NCBI RefSeq assembly: GCF_003293595.1 | Contig: NZ_CP022162.1 | Location: 1,346,168 to 1,410,167, forward strand | Direction: 5' to 3' | DNA length: 64,000 nucleotides | Source of the DNA: Microbacterium sp. PM5 | GTDB taxonomy: Bacteria; Actinomycetota; Actinomycetes; Actinomycetales; Microbacteriaceae | Shown: positions 43,056 to 52,734 of the stretch, one piece after another | Layout of the letters: each line of letters begins with the position of its first letter | How positions within the stretch are numbered: position 1 is the stretch's first letter | Notes under the pieces: model-generated | Databases searched by the model: none | Told to the model about the DNA's origin: nothing | Seen by the model: the letters and a program-made list of their open reading frames with translations, nothing else | Translations under genes and position numbers: made by a program

Positions 43056-43765
43056 ACATCGCGGGGGTCACGGCGTTCTCGACCGTGGACTGGCCCGACA
43101 TGATGACCGCGACGGTCTTCCTGCAGGGCTGCCCGTGGAACTGCTTCTATTGCCACAACCCGGCGCTCATCGATCCGCGGGCGGAGGGCGCCGTCACGTG
43201 GGCCGACGTCACCGACCTGCTCTGCGAACGGATGGGACTGCTCGATGGCGTCGTCTTCTCCGGCGGCGAGCCCACCCTGCAGCACGCGCTGGTTCCGGCG
43301 ATGCAGATGGTGCGCACGCTCGGTTTCCGGGTGGGCCTGCACACCGCGGGCGCCTACCCGGGGCTGCTGGCTCGTGCGCTGCCCTACGTCGATTGGGTGG
43401 GACTGGACATCAAAGCCGTGCCCGACGACTACGCCACCGTCACCGGCCGCGCCCCCAGCGGCGGACACGCCTGGCGCTCGCTCGAACTCGTGCTCGGCAA
43501 CCGGCTGCTGCGCGCCGGATCGGATCACCCGCTCGACTACGAGGTGCGCACCACCGTGCACCCGGCGGCGATCGACGACGCGGGACTGCGCGAACTCGGA
43601 TGCCGTCTCGCCGACGCGGGCGTCGACACGTGGGCCGTGCAGCGGTTCCGCGAGACGGGAGCTCGACAGCCACTGCCCCGCGTGAGCGCGACGGATGCCG
43701 AGGCTGCTCCCCTGTGCTTGGACGACCTGCCGGTGGAGCGGTTCCGCTCGCTGGTCATCCGCTGA
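43025..43765 (+). CDS. nrdG: Anaerobic ribonucleotide reductase activase (radical SAM)
   Basis: A 246-residue radical SAM enzyme that puts the radical on NrdD. The [4Fe-4S] motif is Cys36-PWN-Cys40-FY-Cys43, followed by SGGEPTLQHAL for SAM. It is longer than the Escherichia coli NrdG (154) and is of the pyruvate formate-lyase activase-like NrdG2 type. The ATG lies 31 bases inside nrdD, with a strong GAGGAGG site, so the pair is translationally coupled. Confidence 0.9.
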   Translation: MVRTAAACELNIAGVTAFSTVDWPDMMTATVFLQGCPWNCFYCHNPALIDPRAEGAVTWADVTDLLCERMGLLDGVVFSGGEPTLQHALVPAMQMVRTLGFRVGLHTAGAYPGLLARALPYVDWVGLDIKAVPDDYATVTGRAPSGGHAWRSLELVLGNRLLRAGSDHPLDYEVRTTVHPAAIDDAGLRELGCRLADAGVDTWAVQRFRETGARQPLPRVSATDAEAAPLCLDDLPVERFRSLVIR

Positions 43766-43792
43766 GGGCGGGGCAGGAGCGAAGACGCGCGC

Positions 43793-45316
43793 TCAGCGCT
43801 GGCGACGCTCGCGCACCCGCATGTTGACGACGATCGGCGTGCCCTCGAAGCCGAAGATCTCGCGCAGGCGCCGCTGGATGAACCGGCGGTAGCCCGGGTC
43901 GAGGAACCCGGTGGTGAACAGCACGAACGTGGGCGGGCGGGTGCCCGCCTGCGTGCCGAAGAGGATGCGCGGCTGCTTGCCTCCGCGCAGCGGATGCGGG
44001 TGCTCCGCGATGAGCTCGGCGAGGAACGCGTTGAACTTTCCGGTCGGAATGCGCTGATCCCATGACTCGAGAGCCGTCTCCAGCGCGGGGACGAGCTTGT
44101 CGAGGTGGCGACCCGTGCGCGCGGAGATGTTCACGCGCGGAGCCCACGCGACGTGCGCGAGGTCCTGTTCGATCTCGCGTTCCAGATAGCGGCGCCGGTC
44201 GGCGTTCTCCATGTCGTCGTCGTTGAGGCGATCCCACTTGTTGAACGCCAGCACGAGCGCGCGTCCCGACTCGAGCACGAGGTCGATGATGTTCAGATCC
44301 TGCACGCTGATCGACTGCGAGACGTCGAGCACGACGACGGCCACTTCGGCCTTCTCGAGCGCGGCCGAGGTGCGCAGCGACGCGTAGAAGTCGGCGCCCT
44401 GCTGCAGGTGCACCCGACGGCGGATGCCGGCGGTGTCGACGAAGCGCCACAGCTTGCCGCCGAGTTCGACGACCTCGTCCACCGGGTCGCGCGTGGTGCC
44501 GGCGAGCTCGTTGACGACGACGCGCTCCTCACCTGCGGCCTTGTTCAGCAGCGAGGACTTGCCGACGTTGGGGCGGCCGAGGATCGCGACGCGACGCGGT
44601 CCGCCGAGCTCGCCCTTGGCGACCGCCGAGACCTCCGGCAGCACCTTCATGACCTCGTCGAGCAGGTCGGCGACCCCGCGACCGTGGATGGCCGACACGG
44701 GGTGCGGCTCACCGAGGCCCAGGTTCCACAGCGCCGCGGCCTCGGGCTCCTGGCGGGCGTCGTCGATCTTGTTCGCGACGAGGAAGACCGGCTTCTTCGT
44801 CGTGCGCAGCAGCTTCACGACGGCCTCGTCGGTCGCGGTGGCGCCGACCATGGCGTCGACGACGAACAGCACGACATCGCACAGGTCGATGGCGACCTCT
44901 GCCTGCGCGGCGACCGACCGGTCGATGCCGCGGGCATCGGGCTCCCACCCGCCGGTGTCGACGAGCGAGAAGCGGCGATCCATCCACTCGGCCTTGTAGG
45001 TGACGCGGTCACGCGTGACGCCGGGCGTGTCCTCGACGACCGCCTCGCGCCGGCCGAGGATGCGGTTCACCAGCGCCGACTTGCCGACGTTCGGCCGTCC
45101 GACGATCGCGACGACCGGCAGCGCGGGCAGCATCTCGACGACCTCGCCGCCGGCGGTGAAGCCGGCGAGCAGGTCGTCGTCCTCGTCGTCCAGGTCGTAG
45201 TCGGCGAGCGACGCGCGCAGCGCGGCGGCCCGCTGTTCGGCGAGCTCCTCGTCGAGGTTCGCGAGCTTCTCTTCGATCTGGTCGGGACCGGCCTCGTACT
45301 CGTCTTCAGCGGCCAT
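43793..45316 (-). CDS. der: Ribosome biogenesis GTPase Der (EngA)
   Basis: A 507-residue protein with two tandem GTPase domains (first P-loop GRPNVGKS at residues 73-80, second near residue 250, each with NKxD and SA motifs) and a C-terminal KH-like domain that binds the 50S subunit. An acidic, helical 60-residue N-terminal extension ([23 protein letters not shown]) precedes the first G domain. Start ATG overlaps the end of cmk by 11 bases, as usual in actinobacteria. Confidence 0.95.
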   Translation of the reverse strand: MAAEDEYEAGPDQIEEKLANLDEELAEQRAAALRASLADYDLDDEDDDLLAGFTAGGEVVEMLPALPVVAIVGRPNVGKSALVNRILGRREAVVEDTPGVTRDRVTYKAEWMDRRFSLVDTGGWEPDARGIDRSVAAQAEVAIDLCDVVLFVVDAMVGATATDEAVVKLLRTTKKPVFLVANKIDDARQEPEAAALWNLGLGEPHPVSAIHGRGVADLLDEVMKVLPEVSAVAKGELGGPRRVAILGRPNVGKSSLLNKAAGEERVVVNELAGTTRDPVDEVVELGGKLWRFVDTAGIRRRVHLQQGADFYASLRTSAALEKAEVAVVVLDVSQSISVQDLNIIDLVLESGRALVLAFNKWDRLNDDDMENADRRRYLEREIEQDLAHVAWAPRVNISARTGRHLDKLVPALETALESWDQRIPTGKFNAFLAELIAEHPHPLRGGKQPRILFGTQAGTRPPTFVLFTTGFLDPGYRRFIQRRLREIFGFEGTPIVVNMRVRERRQR

Positions 45317-46007
45317 CGTGGTTCTCCTGTGGGGTGGGGACAGTCGCAGAGATCACGTCGAGGACGGCCTCCACGGTCTGAGCGAAATCGAGATCGGTCG
45401 AATCGACGACCGTCACGCCGTCGGCGGCGGTGAGGAAGTCGACGACGGCACTGTCGGCGGCATCCCGGCGGTGCAGCGCCGCGGCGACGGCGCCGGCGTC
45501 TTCGCCGGACAGCTCCGCGCTGCGCCGGGCGGCGCGCACGTCGGGTGCGGCGGTGAGGAGGATCCGCACCGCCGCGTCGGGGGCGACGACGGTGGCGATG
45601 TCGCGGCCTTCGACGACGACACCGGGACGGCCCGACTCGCGGACGAGCCGGCGGAACAGCTCGTTGACCTGCGCGCGCACGGCGGGAACGCGCGCGACGC
45701 CGCTGACGGCGGCGGTCACCCGCGGCTCACGGATCGCGGCGGTGACGTCGGTCTCTCCCACGCGCACCCAGTAGTCGTCGGGGTCGAGCGAGATGGCGTA
45801 GGGGAAGTCGGATGCCGCAGCCACCACGACGGCTTCGTCCGCCGTGTCGGAGGCAGCGCCCGTCCCCCGCGCCAGCACGTGCCATGCGAGGGCACGGTAG
45901 GCGGCGCCGGTGTCGAGGTAGCCGTAGCCGCGTGCGCGCGCGACCTGTTTGGACACGCTGGACTTGCCCGAACCGGCGGGCCCGTCGATGGCGATGGTGA
46001 CGGTCAT
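45306..46007 (-). CDS. cmk: (d)CMP kinase
   Basis: A 233-residue nucleoside monophosphate kinase. P-loop GPAGSGKS at about residues 9-16, [11 protein letters not shown] in the lid-side segment and [11 protein letters not shown] with the CMP-binding Arg-Asp. It phosphorylates CMP and dCMP. Its ATG overlaps the tyrA stop by four bases. Confidence 0.95.
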   Translation of the reverse strand: MTVTIAIDGPAGSGKSSVSKQVARARGYGYLDTGAAYRALAWHVLARGTGAASDTADEAVVVAAASDFPYAISLDPDDYWVRVGETDVTAAIREPRVTAAVSGVARVPAVRAQVNELFRRLVRESGRPGVVVEGRDIATVVAPDAAVRILLTAAPDVRAARRSAELSGEDAGAVAAALHRRDAADSAVVDFLTAADGVTVVDSTDLDFAQTVEAVLDVISATVPTPQENHDGR

Positions 46008-47125
46008 GAGGGCAGGCTCGCGATCTTCCAGCCGCGTGCGAGAAGGCCCTCCTCGGCGTGACGGACGATGGTCGGGTCGACACTGATCTCGGCCAGACCG
46101 AACTGCGCTCCGGGCGAATGCTCCAGGCGCAGGTCTTCGACGTTGACCCCGAGCTCGCCGAGCTCGCCGAACAGGCGTCCGAGCTGCCCCGGCGTGTCGT
46201 CGACCATGACGACGAGACTCTCGTATCGCCGGTTCTGCCCGTGCTTGCCGGGAAGACGCTCCACCCCGTCATTGCCGCGACGGATCGTGTCGGCGACGGC
46301 GCGACGTGCGCCGGGGGCGTCGGGGGCGCGGAGGGCGTCGGCCACGGCGCGCAGGTCATCGGAGAGTGCGTCGAGCACGTCGACGACCGGGGCGGAGTTG
46401 GCACCCAGGATCTGCACCCACAGCTCGGGCGCCGAGGCCGCGATACGCGTGGTGTCGCGCACGCCCTGCCCGGCCAGACGCAGCGAGCCGTCGGGGGCGT
46501 CGACGAACCGCCCGGCCAGCAGCGATGCCACCAGCTGCGGCACGTGCGACACGAGCGCGACGGCGCGGTCGTGCTCTTCCGGCGTCATCTCGATGGGAGT
46601 CGCGCCGAGGTCGAGGGCGAGTCCCTCGACGAGGGCCAGATCGGATGCCGGAGTCTCGGCATCGCGGCAGACGACCCACGGACGGCCCACGAAGATGTCC
46701 GCGCGCGCCGAGATGGCCCCGCCGCGTTCACGACCCGCCATCGGGTGCGAGCCGATGTAGTGCGTCAGGTCGACGCCGCGCTCCCGGAGCTCGTGCAGAG
46801 GGTCGAGCTTGACGCTGGCGACATCGGTGACGACGGCATCCGGGAATGCGGCCAGCTCGTCGGCGACGACGTCGGCCGTCACGTCCGGCGGAACGGCGAC
46901 GACGACCAGCAGCGGGCGGTCGTCGTCACGTGCCGCACGACCGGCACCGTAGTCGATCGCGAGCCGCAACTGCGCGGGCGACGCGTCGGCGAGCGCGACG
47001 TCGACGCCGAGCGCGCGCAACGCATGGCCGATGCTGGCACCGAGCAGCCCGGCACCGACAATCCGGACCGTGCCGGAGGTGCGGGCCGCGCGGGTGCGCA
47101 GATCGGCAACGGCCTGTTCGGTCAC
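46004..47125 (-). CDS. tyrA: Prephenate dehydrogenase
   Basis: A 373-residue NAD-dependent enzyme of tyrosine synthesis, with [22 protein letters not shown] near residue 20, [26 protein letters not shown] for substrate, and a C-terminal ACT-like domain ([31 protein letters not shown]), which suggests feedback by tyrosine. Located in the rluB-tyrA-cmk-der block; 11 bases after rluB. Confidence 0.9.
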   Translation of the reverse strand: MTEQAVADLRTRAARTSGTVRIVGAGLLGASIGHALRALGVDVALADASPAQLRLAIDYGAGRAARDDDRPLLVVVAVPPDVTADVVADELAAFPDAVVTDVASVKLDPLHELRERGVDLTHYIGSHPMAGRERGGAISARADIFVGRPWVVCRDAETPASDLALVEGLALDLGATPIEMTPEEHDRAVALVSHVPQLVASLLAGRFVDAPDGSLRLAGQGVRDTTRIAASAPELWVQILGANSAPVVDVLDALSDDLRAVADALRAPDAPGARRAVADTIRRGNDGVERLPGKHGQNRRYESLVVMVDDTPGQLGRLFGELGELGVNVEDLRLEHSPGAQFGLAEISVDPTIVRHAEEGLLARGWKIASLPS

Positions 47126-47136
47126 TGTTCTCCGCC

Positions 47137-47907
47137 TCAGCTGTCCCCGGGCGGCGTAGGCGCCGCCTGGCGCGCCACGGTGAGCAGCGCGCCGCGTTCC
47201 ACTGTAGTCAACTCGCGGGCACGCCCCGCCGGGAGGGTTCCCAGGTGGAGCGGCCCGAACTGACGCCGTACGAGGTCGAGCACGAGGTGACCGACGGCGG
47301 CCATCATGCGCCGGACGATGCGGTTGCGTCCAGAGTGCAGCGTGAGCTCGACGAGGGAAGTGCCCCCGGACGTGTCGAGCAGGCGCGCCTTGTCGGCGGC
47401 GATCGGACCGTCCTCCAGGTCGACGCCCGCGGTCAGCTGTGCGATCGTCTGGGCGGTCACGCGACCTGTGACCTTGGCGATGTAGACCTTCGTGACCCCG
47501 AAGGAGGGGTGGGCCAGCACATGGGCGAGCTCGCCGTCGTTGGTCAGCACGAGCAGTCCCGAGGTCTCGGCATCCAGCCGGCCGACGTTGTAGAGCCGCT
47601 CGTCCCAGTCCTTCGTGAAACGGCGGAGGTCAGGTCGGCCCTGCTCGTCCTTCATCGACGAGACGACGCCGGTCGGCTTGTTGAGCATGACGTAGCGCTT
47701 GGTGGTGTCGAGCTGGATCGCGGTGCCGTCCACATCGACGAGGTCGGATGCCGGGTCGATGCGGCGTCCGAGCTCGGTGACGACCTCTCCGTTCACGCGG
47801 ATCCGGCCCTCCACGATGTACTGCTCGCAGACCCGACGCGAGGCGACTCCGGCATTGGCGAGCACCTTCTGCAGGCGCACGCCCTCGGCATCCGCTGTGT
47901 TCGTCAT
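47137..47907 (-). CDS. rluB: 23S rRNA pseudouridine synthase (RluB-type)
   Basis: A 256-residue RsuA/RluB-family protein. Starts with an S4 domain (EGVRLQKVLANAGVASRRVCEQYIVEGRIRVNGEVV), then the catalytic aspartate in NVGRLDAETSGLLVLTNDG and the TLHSGRNRIVRRMMAAVGH block. It isomerises a uridine in 23S rRNA. Overlaps scpB by four bases. Confidence 0.9.
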   Translation of the reverse strand: MTNTADAEGVRLQKVLANAGVASRRVCEQYIVEGRIRVNGEVVTELGRRIDPASDLVDVDGTAIQLDTTKRYVMLNKPTGVVSSMKDEQGRPDLRRFTKDWDERLYNVGRLDAETSGLLVLTNDGELAHVLAHPSFGVTKVYIAKVTGRVTAQTIAQLTAGVDLEDGPIAADKARLLDTSGGTSLVELTLHSGRNRIVRRMMAAVGHLVLDLVRRQFGPLHLGTLPAGRARELTTVERGALLTVARQAAPTPPGDS

Positions 47908-48512
47908 CGCAGCACCTCCGCGTCGAAACCGTCCGAGCCGTCGTCGAGCAGCGGCGAGATGTGCGGTAGCTCGTCGAGGGAGTTGATGCCCAGGTTCACC
48001 AGCAGCGCGTCCGTCGTGCCGTAGTTGATCGCGCCGGTCTCGGGGTCGGTGAACAGCTCGGTGATGAGGCCTCGCGCCAGCAGCGTGCGCACCACCGAGT
48101 CGACGTTGACGGCGCGGATCGAGGCGACCTGGCTGCGCGTGACGGGCTGCTTGTACGCGATGACGGCGAGCGTCTCCAGCGCCGCCTGCGACAGGCGCGA
48201 CGGGGCCTGGCCGCCGACGTACTCGGCGATGAGGTCGTCGTGCTCATCTCGCACGTACAGCCGCCAGCCGCCACCCACTTCGCGAAGCTCGAAACCACGG
48301 CGAGGGCCGCCCGTCTCGCCGTCGTAGTCGGCGACGAGCGTTTCGACGGCCTGACGAACGGTCGGCACCGGGGCACCGACGGCGGCGGCGAGGGCGACGA
48401 GACTCTGCGGCTCGTCGACGATCAGCAGGATGGCCTCGATGCGGCGCGCGACGTCAGCGGGCTCCTGTGAGCGCACCGGTGGGGCGGTGTCGCTGTCGGT
48501 CTCAGTGGTCAT
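47904..48512 (-). CDS. scpB: Segregation and condensation protein B
   Basis: A 202-residue winged-helix protein of the SMC-ScpA-ScpB condensin complex. Blocks IEAILLIVDEPQSLVALAAAVG, SQAALETLAVIAYKQPVTRSQVASIRAVNVDSVVRTLLARGLI, and GTTDALLVNLGINSLDELPHISPLL match ScpB. It overlaps scpA by 11 bases. Confidence 0.95.
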   Translation of the reverse strand: MTTETDSDTAPPVRSQEPADVARRIEAILLIVDEPQSLVALAAAVGAPVPTVRQAVETLVADYDGETGGPRRGFELREVGGGWRLYVRDEHDDLIAEYVGGQAPSRLSQAALETLAVIAYKQPVTRSQVASIRAVNVDSVVRTLLARGLITELFTDPETGAINYGTTDALLVNLGINSLDELPHISPLLDDGSDGFDAEVLR

Positions 48513-49350
48513 AGTCGGCTCCCAGGGTGGCGAGGTTCTCTTCGGACCACCGCTCGGCGGTCCAGCGCAGGGTCAGCTCGCCGAGCGGCTCGATCTGCTC
48601 GAACGAGAGGGCGGCGTGACGGTAGAGCTCGAGCACCGCGAGGAAGCGCGCGACGACGACACCAGTCTGCGCGACCCCGGCGACGAGCTCTCGGAAGTTG
48701 AGGGTTCCGGCGTCACGCAGCAGCGTCACGACGATCGCGGCCTGCTCGCGGATGGATACGAGCGGCGCGTGCAGGTGGTCGAGCCCGACGTGCGGAATCT
48801 CCTTGGGGGCGAAGGCGAGCATCGCGAGGGCGGCGAAGTCCTCTTTCGACAGCGTCCAGACGAGCTCGGGAACGGCGCGACGGTACTTCTCGTCGAGGCG
48901 CACCGCGCGCACGTGCCGCCGGTCTTCGCGACGGAGGCTCCGTTCGAACCAGGCCGACACCTCCTTGAACGCGCGGTACTGCAGCAGCCGCGCGAACAGC
49001 AGGTCGCGCGCTTCGAGCAGGGCGACGGACTCGGCATCCACGAGTTCACCCTGCGGCAGCAGACCGGCGACCTTCATGTCGAGCAGCGTCGCCGCCACGA
49101 CGAGGAACTCGGAGGCCTGATCCAGTTCGTCGTCGGACTCGAGACCCTTCAGATACGAGATGAACTCGTCGGTGACCCGGCTGAGGGAGATCTCGGTGAT
49201 GTCGAGCTCATGCTTGCCGAGGAGCGTCAGCAGAAGGTCGAACGGGCCGTCGAAGTTGGCGAGGGAGACCCGGAACCCGGTCGACTCGCTCTCCGAAGCG
49301 GTCGGAGTCTCCGCGGTGGCGACCTCGGGGTCGTCAGGCGACGGCGCCAC
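48502..49350 (-). CDS. scpA: Segregation and condensation protein A
   Basis: A 282-residue kleisin subunit that bridges the heads of SMC. FDGPFDLLLTLLGKHELDITEISLSRVTDEFISYL and EFLVVAATLLDMKVAGLLP are the conserved N-terminal blocks; the C-terminal LSFEQIEPLGELTLRW is typical too. Starts at a GTG; its start overlaps the ParA-like gene by 17 bases. Confidence 0.95.
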   Translation of the reverse strand: MAPSPDDPEVATAETPTASESESTGFRVSLANFDGPFDLLLTLLGKHELDITEISLSRVTDEFISYLKGLESDDELDQASEFLVVAATLLDMKVAGLLPQGELVDAESVALLEARDLLFARLLQYRAFKEVSAWFERSLRREDRRHVRAVRLDEKYRRAVPELVWTLSKEDFAALAMLAFAPKEIPHVGLDHLHAPLVSIREQAAIVVTLLRDAGTLNFRELVAGVAQTGVVVARFLAVLELYRHAALSFEQIEPLGELTLRWTAERWSEENLATLGADYDH

Positions 49351-50224
49351 GAGCCACCAGCTCCCGCGCGAGGCGCAGGTAGGCCTGGGCGGCGGCGTGC
49401 TCCGGGGCGAACGTCGTGATGGGAACGCCCGACACCGACGCGTCTGGGAACTTCACCGTGCGCCCGATCACCGTCTCGAGGACGTCGTCGCCGAACGCCT
49501 CCACGACGCGCTCGAGCACCTCGCGCGAGTGGAGCGTGCGCGGGTCGTACATCGTCGCGAGCACACCGTCCAGCTCGATCGCCGGGTTGAGCCGGTCGCG
49601 CACCTTGTCGATCGTCTCGATGAGCAGGGCGACCCCGCGCAGGGCGAAGAACTCGCACTCCAGCGGGATGAGCACGCCGTGGCTCGCCGTGAGCGCGTTG
49701 ACCGTCAGCAGACCCAGGGAGGGCTGGCAGTCGATGAGGATGACGTCGTACTCCCCCGCGACCTTGCGCAGAACGCGGGCGAGGATCGTCTCACGGGCGA
49801 CCTCGTTGACGAGGTGCACCTCCGCCGCCGACAGGTCGATGTTGGCGGGGATGACGTCCAGCCCGTCCACCGAGGTGTGCACGATCGTCTCGTGCGGGTC
49901 GCGCTTGGTGTCCAGCAGCAGGTCGTAGATCGTCGGGATGTCGTGGGTCTGGATGCCCAGGCCCGCCGACAGCGCACCCTGGGGGTCGAAGTCGATGGCG
50001 AGCACGCGACGCCCGTACTGGGCAAGCGAGGCGGCCAGGTTGATCGTGGTCGTCGTCTTGCCGACGCCGCCCTTCTGGTTGCACAGGGCGATGATGCGCG
50101 CGGGGCCGTGCGCCGACAGCGGCGGCGGGGTCGGGAAGCCCTGGTACGGCCGACCGGTGGGACCGATGGGCACGTCCTCCGAGAGGGCCTTCTTCGTCCC
50201 CCGCGTCTTATCCGCCACCGACAC
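49334..50224 (-). CDS. ParA-family ATPase
   Basis: A 296-residue ParA/MinD-type ATPase, with the deviant Walker A KGGVGKTTTTINLAASL at 51-58. In this position (xerD ... parA-scpA-scpB) it is the conserved actinobacterial ParA paralogue, distinct from the origin-proximal ParA. No ParB is adjacent. Start: GTG at 50222-50224, or a second GTG at 50218 that has the better GGAG spacing. Confidence 0.9.
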   Translation of the reverse strand: MSVADKTRGTKKALSEDVPIGPTGRPYQGFPTPPPLSAHGPARIIALCNQKGGVGKTTTTINLAASLAQYGRRVLAIDFDPQGALSAGLGIQTHDIPTIYDLLLDTKRDPHETIVHTSVDGLDVIPANIDLSAAEVHLVNEVARETILARVLRKVAGEYDVILIDCQPSLGLLTVNALTASHGVLIPLECEFFALRGVALLIETIDKVRDRLNPAIELDGVLATMYDPRTLHSREVLERVVEAFGDDVLETVIGRTVKFPDASVSGVPITTFAPEHAAAQAYLRLARELVARGAVA

Positions 50225-50305
50225 TCCTGCTTCCTGATGCCCTTCCCAGGGCCGGACGGACCTGCGCCGCCGTGTTCCTCGATTCTCGCACAGGGTGGCG
50301 GCGGC

Positions 50306-51403
50306 TCAGCCGAGGCCCCGCAGGGTGTCGACGTCGACGAGCCCGGCGTGAAGCCCTCCACCGGCGATCAGCGACGGGATCGATACGGTCCGGATCTCGT
50401 TCTCGACGACGTCGCGTGCGTGCTGGAGGGATGCCGAGACCTCCGGCGATCCGGTGAGGGCGACGATCCGCGCGACATCGTCCGCGGTGTAGCCGTCGTC
50501 GGTCAGCCACTGCTGCAGTCGCTGGGTCGCGTCGGCGGCGCTCGCGGCGTTCATCCATTCCTGGGTCGTGGTGCCGTCGGACGCCTGCGTCGTGAACAGC
50601 TGCTCGAGGATGTACCAGTCCCCGGTCGGTGCGGCAGCGGCGTTCGACGGGCCCGCGGCCGCGCGTTCGGCCTCGAACGCGCGGGTCGCGGCGAGATAGG
50701 TGGCGACCAGCTGCGAGTTGGCGAACTTGTCACCGAAGCCGCCGCGGATCGGATACGCGAGGTAGGTCACGTTGTGTGTGCCGTCGAAGCCGGCGTCGCG
50801 CATGTTGCGGAACAACTGCGCGCAGTAGCGGCATCCGGGATCGAGAACCTCCAGCGCCGTGGGACGCCCGGCGGTGTACCCGCCGAGATAGGTGGCGTCG
50901 GCGGAGGCGAAGTCCGCGGCATCCCAGGTGCGCAGTCGACTCGGGATCGTCGCGATCGTGTCGCCCACCGACGCGAACTCGCGTCCGAAAGCGCCGAAGA
51001 CGTCGCCCTCTCCGATCGACTCCCAGAAGCCGGGCTGGCCGGCGTCGATCGAGCACGCCTGTGCGGCCAGCGAGCAGGCCTGCGCGTTCTGCTTGTCGCA
51101 GGTGCCGTAGACGAAGAGGTTCAGGCCGCTGCGCCCGACGAGATAGAGGCTGACGACGAGGCTCAGCACCATGAGCCACGCGACCACCTCGATCGCGATG
51201 CTGGCCGGACGCACCAGTCGCGGCGCCCGCAGCGCCAGAGGCGCCAGCAGCGAGTTCTTGACGTCGTCGCGGAACGTCGTGTCGCACGGACGCATGGTCA
51301 CCCGACGCCACGCGCAGCTCCACGCCGTGCCGAGAAGCCTGCGGTATTTCGCCGATACCGCCGAGAGCACCAGCACGACGATGAACGCGACGATGCAGAC
51401 CAT
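50306..51403 (-). CDS. DsbA-like thioredoxin-fold membrane protein
   Basis: A 365-residue protein with a membrane helix at about 1-18 and another at 68-92, then an exported domain with a CRYC redox motif (Cys191-Cys194 in LDPGCRYCAQLFRN), the DsbA-like position. A cluster of other cysteines (TCDKQNAQACSLAAQACS at about 102-118) could form further disulfides. With the VKOR gene nearby it is the natural partner: VKOR oxidises, DsbA-like passes disulfides to secreted proteins. It lies 1 base after the aminotransferase stop. Confidence 0.75.
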   Translation of the reverse strand: MVCIVAFIVVLVLSAVSAKYRRLLGTAWSCAWRRVTMRPCDTTFRDDVKNSLLAPLALRAPRLVRPASIAIEVVAWLMVLSLVVSLYLVGRSGLNLFVYGTCDKQNAQACSLAAQACSIDAGQPGFWESIGEGDVFGAFGREFASVGDTIATIPSRLRTWDAADFASADATYLGGYTAGRPTALEVLDPGCRYCAQLFRNMRDAGFDGTHNVTYLAYPIRGGFGDKFANSQLVATYLAATRAFEAERAAAGPSNAAAAPTGDWYILEQLFTTQASDGTTTQEWMNAASAADATQRLQQWLTDDGYTADDVARIVALTGSPEVSASLQHARDVVENEIRTVSIPSLIAGGGLHAGLVDVDTLRGLG

Positions 51404-51404
51404 G

Positions 51405-52661
51405 TCACAGTCCCTTCATCATCGCGGTCATGACCTCGAGCGTGCGGTCGATGTCCGCGTCGGTGTTGTGGGCGCCGACGCTGAAGCGCACGAGCGGCCC
51501 GAGGCCGCGGCGCTCGAGAATCCAGTAGTGCGCGCAGAACGCGCCGCTGCGGACGGCGATGCCGGCGCGCGCGAGGAAGGCGGCGAGCCGGTGCCCGTCG
51601 ACGCGCTCGGGCAGCACCGAGATCACCGGCGACGCCGCACCGATCATCTGCAGACGCGGCAGCGCGGCGAGGCCGTCGTGAAGTCGCGCGCCCAGTCGGG
51701 CTTCGTACGCGGACAGTGTCTCGCCGCCGGCGCCGCGGACGTCGCCGAGCCAGTCCAATGCAGCGCCGAACCCGATGATCTCCGCCCATGCCTGCAGACC
51801 CGGTTCGAGCCGCGTGTGGGGGTCGGGCAGCAGGGCGAAGTCGTCGGCCGTGACGGCACTGACCTGGCCGCCGCCCACCAGGACGGGATCGAGTGAGAGC
51901 AGCAGCTCACGGGTGGCGACGACCACACCGAGCGAGGGGCCGTACATCTTGTGCGCCGAGAAGCAGATCGCGTCGGCGTCGAGACCGCGAAGAGCGTCCA
52001 ACGCGTGACCCGCCGCCTGAGCCGCGTCGACGATCACGATGCCGCCCCCGCGGTGCACGCTCGCGATGAGCTCACGAAGGTCCGGCGTCACGGCGCCGAT
52101 CACGTTGTCCATCGCCGACACGACCACGACGGCGTCCCGCACCGCCTCGGGATCGACGAGCACGCGGGCGTCGTCGTCTCGCTCCACGACGACGCGCGGG
52201 ATGCCGGCGCGCCGCGCGGCCGCGATCGTCGAGAGGAACACGGCGTTGTGCTCGGTGACGGTCGTGACGATGCGCGCGAAGCGCCCGGGCGGCAGTGCCG
52301 ACAGCAGCAGGTTGAGTCCGTACGTCGTGTTCAGTGTGAAGGCGCACGAGTAGTGGCGAGGAGACACCCCCAGGGTGGCCAGGACCCGCTCTCGGACCCG
52401 TGCCACCTCGGCATCCACCCGGCGCCCCGCGTCGTAGCGCACACGCCCTCCGCAGGCGTAGAGGCGCTGGTAGTAGTCCTGGACGGCGTCGATCACCGGC
52501 TGCGGTCGCAGCGTCTGGCAGGCGGAGTCGAGGTAGACCTCGTCGGCGCTCAGATACTCGAAGCCCGGTCGGCCGCCGGCTCCGGCCGTCGGCGCGCCGG
52601 ACGCGCGGTCGGCATGCCGGCCGAACAGCCCTCGTCGGGTCGGTCGGCGCGCGGCATCCAT
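51405..52661 (-). CDS. Class V aminotransferase, cysteine-desulfurase-like
   Basis: A 418-residue PLP enzyme. The PLP lysine is Lys238 in CFSAHKMYGPS, Asp212 is in IVDAAQAAGH and His137 in TEHNAVFL, so cofactor binding is intact. A cysteine (Cys376, SGAFCAHYW) is in the position of the SufS/IscS sulfur carrier but with GAFC rather than the usual C-x-Q loop. The substrate is unknown. Its gene is placed between VKOR and the DsbA-like protein, an odd neighbour for a disulfide system. Confidence 0.8.
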   Translation of the reverse strand: MDAARRPTRRGLFGRHADRASGAPTAGAGGRPGFEYLSADEVYLDSACQTLRPQPVIDAVQDYYQRLYACGGRVRYDAGRRVDAEVARVRERVLATLGVSPRHYSCAFTLNTTYGLNLLLSALPPGRFARIVTTVTEHNAVFLSTIAAARRAGIPRVVVERDDDARVLVDPEAVRDAVVVVSAMDNVIGAVTPDLRELIASVHRGGGIVIVDAAQAAGHALDALRGLDADAICFSAHKMYGPSLGVVVATRELLLSLDPVLVGGGQVSAVTADDFALLPDPHTRLEPGLQAWAEIIGFGAALDWLGDVRGAGGETLSAYEARLGARLHDGLAALPRLQMIGAASPVISVLPERVDGHRLAAFLARAGIAVRSGAFCAHYWILERRGLGPLVRFSVGAHNTDADIDRTLEVMTAMMKGL

Positions 52662-52667
52662 TCCGCC

Positions 52668-52681
52668 ATTGTGGTCGGACC
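52668..52681. promoter_or_regulatory. Third candidate of the adhE/nrdD-type site (weak)
   Basis: ATTGTGGTCGGACC differs from the nrdD sequence ATTGTGGTCAGACC at one base, the palindrome centre. It lies 7 bases before the start codon of the aminotransferase gene. In this G+C-rich DNA chance is not excluded. Confidence 0.3.
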
Positions 52682-52734
52682 TCTCGGGTCCGCGTCGGGG
52701 CTCCGGCCGTGAAAGATCCGGACGCCGCCGAGGT

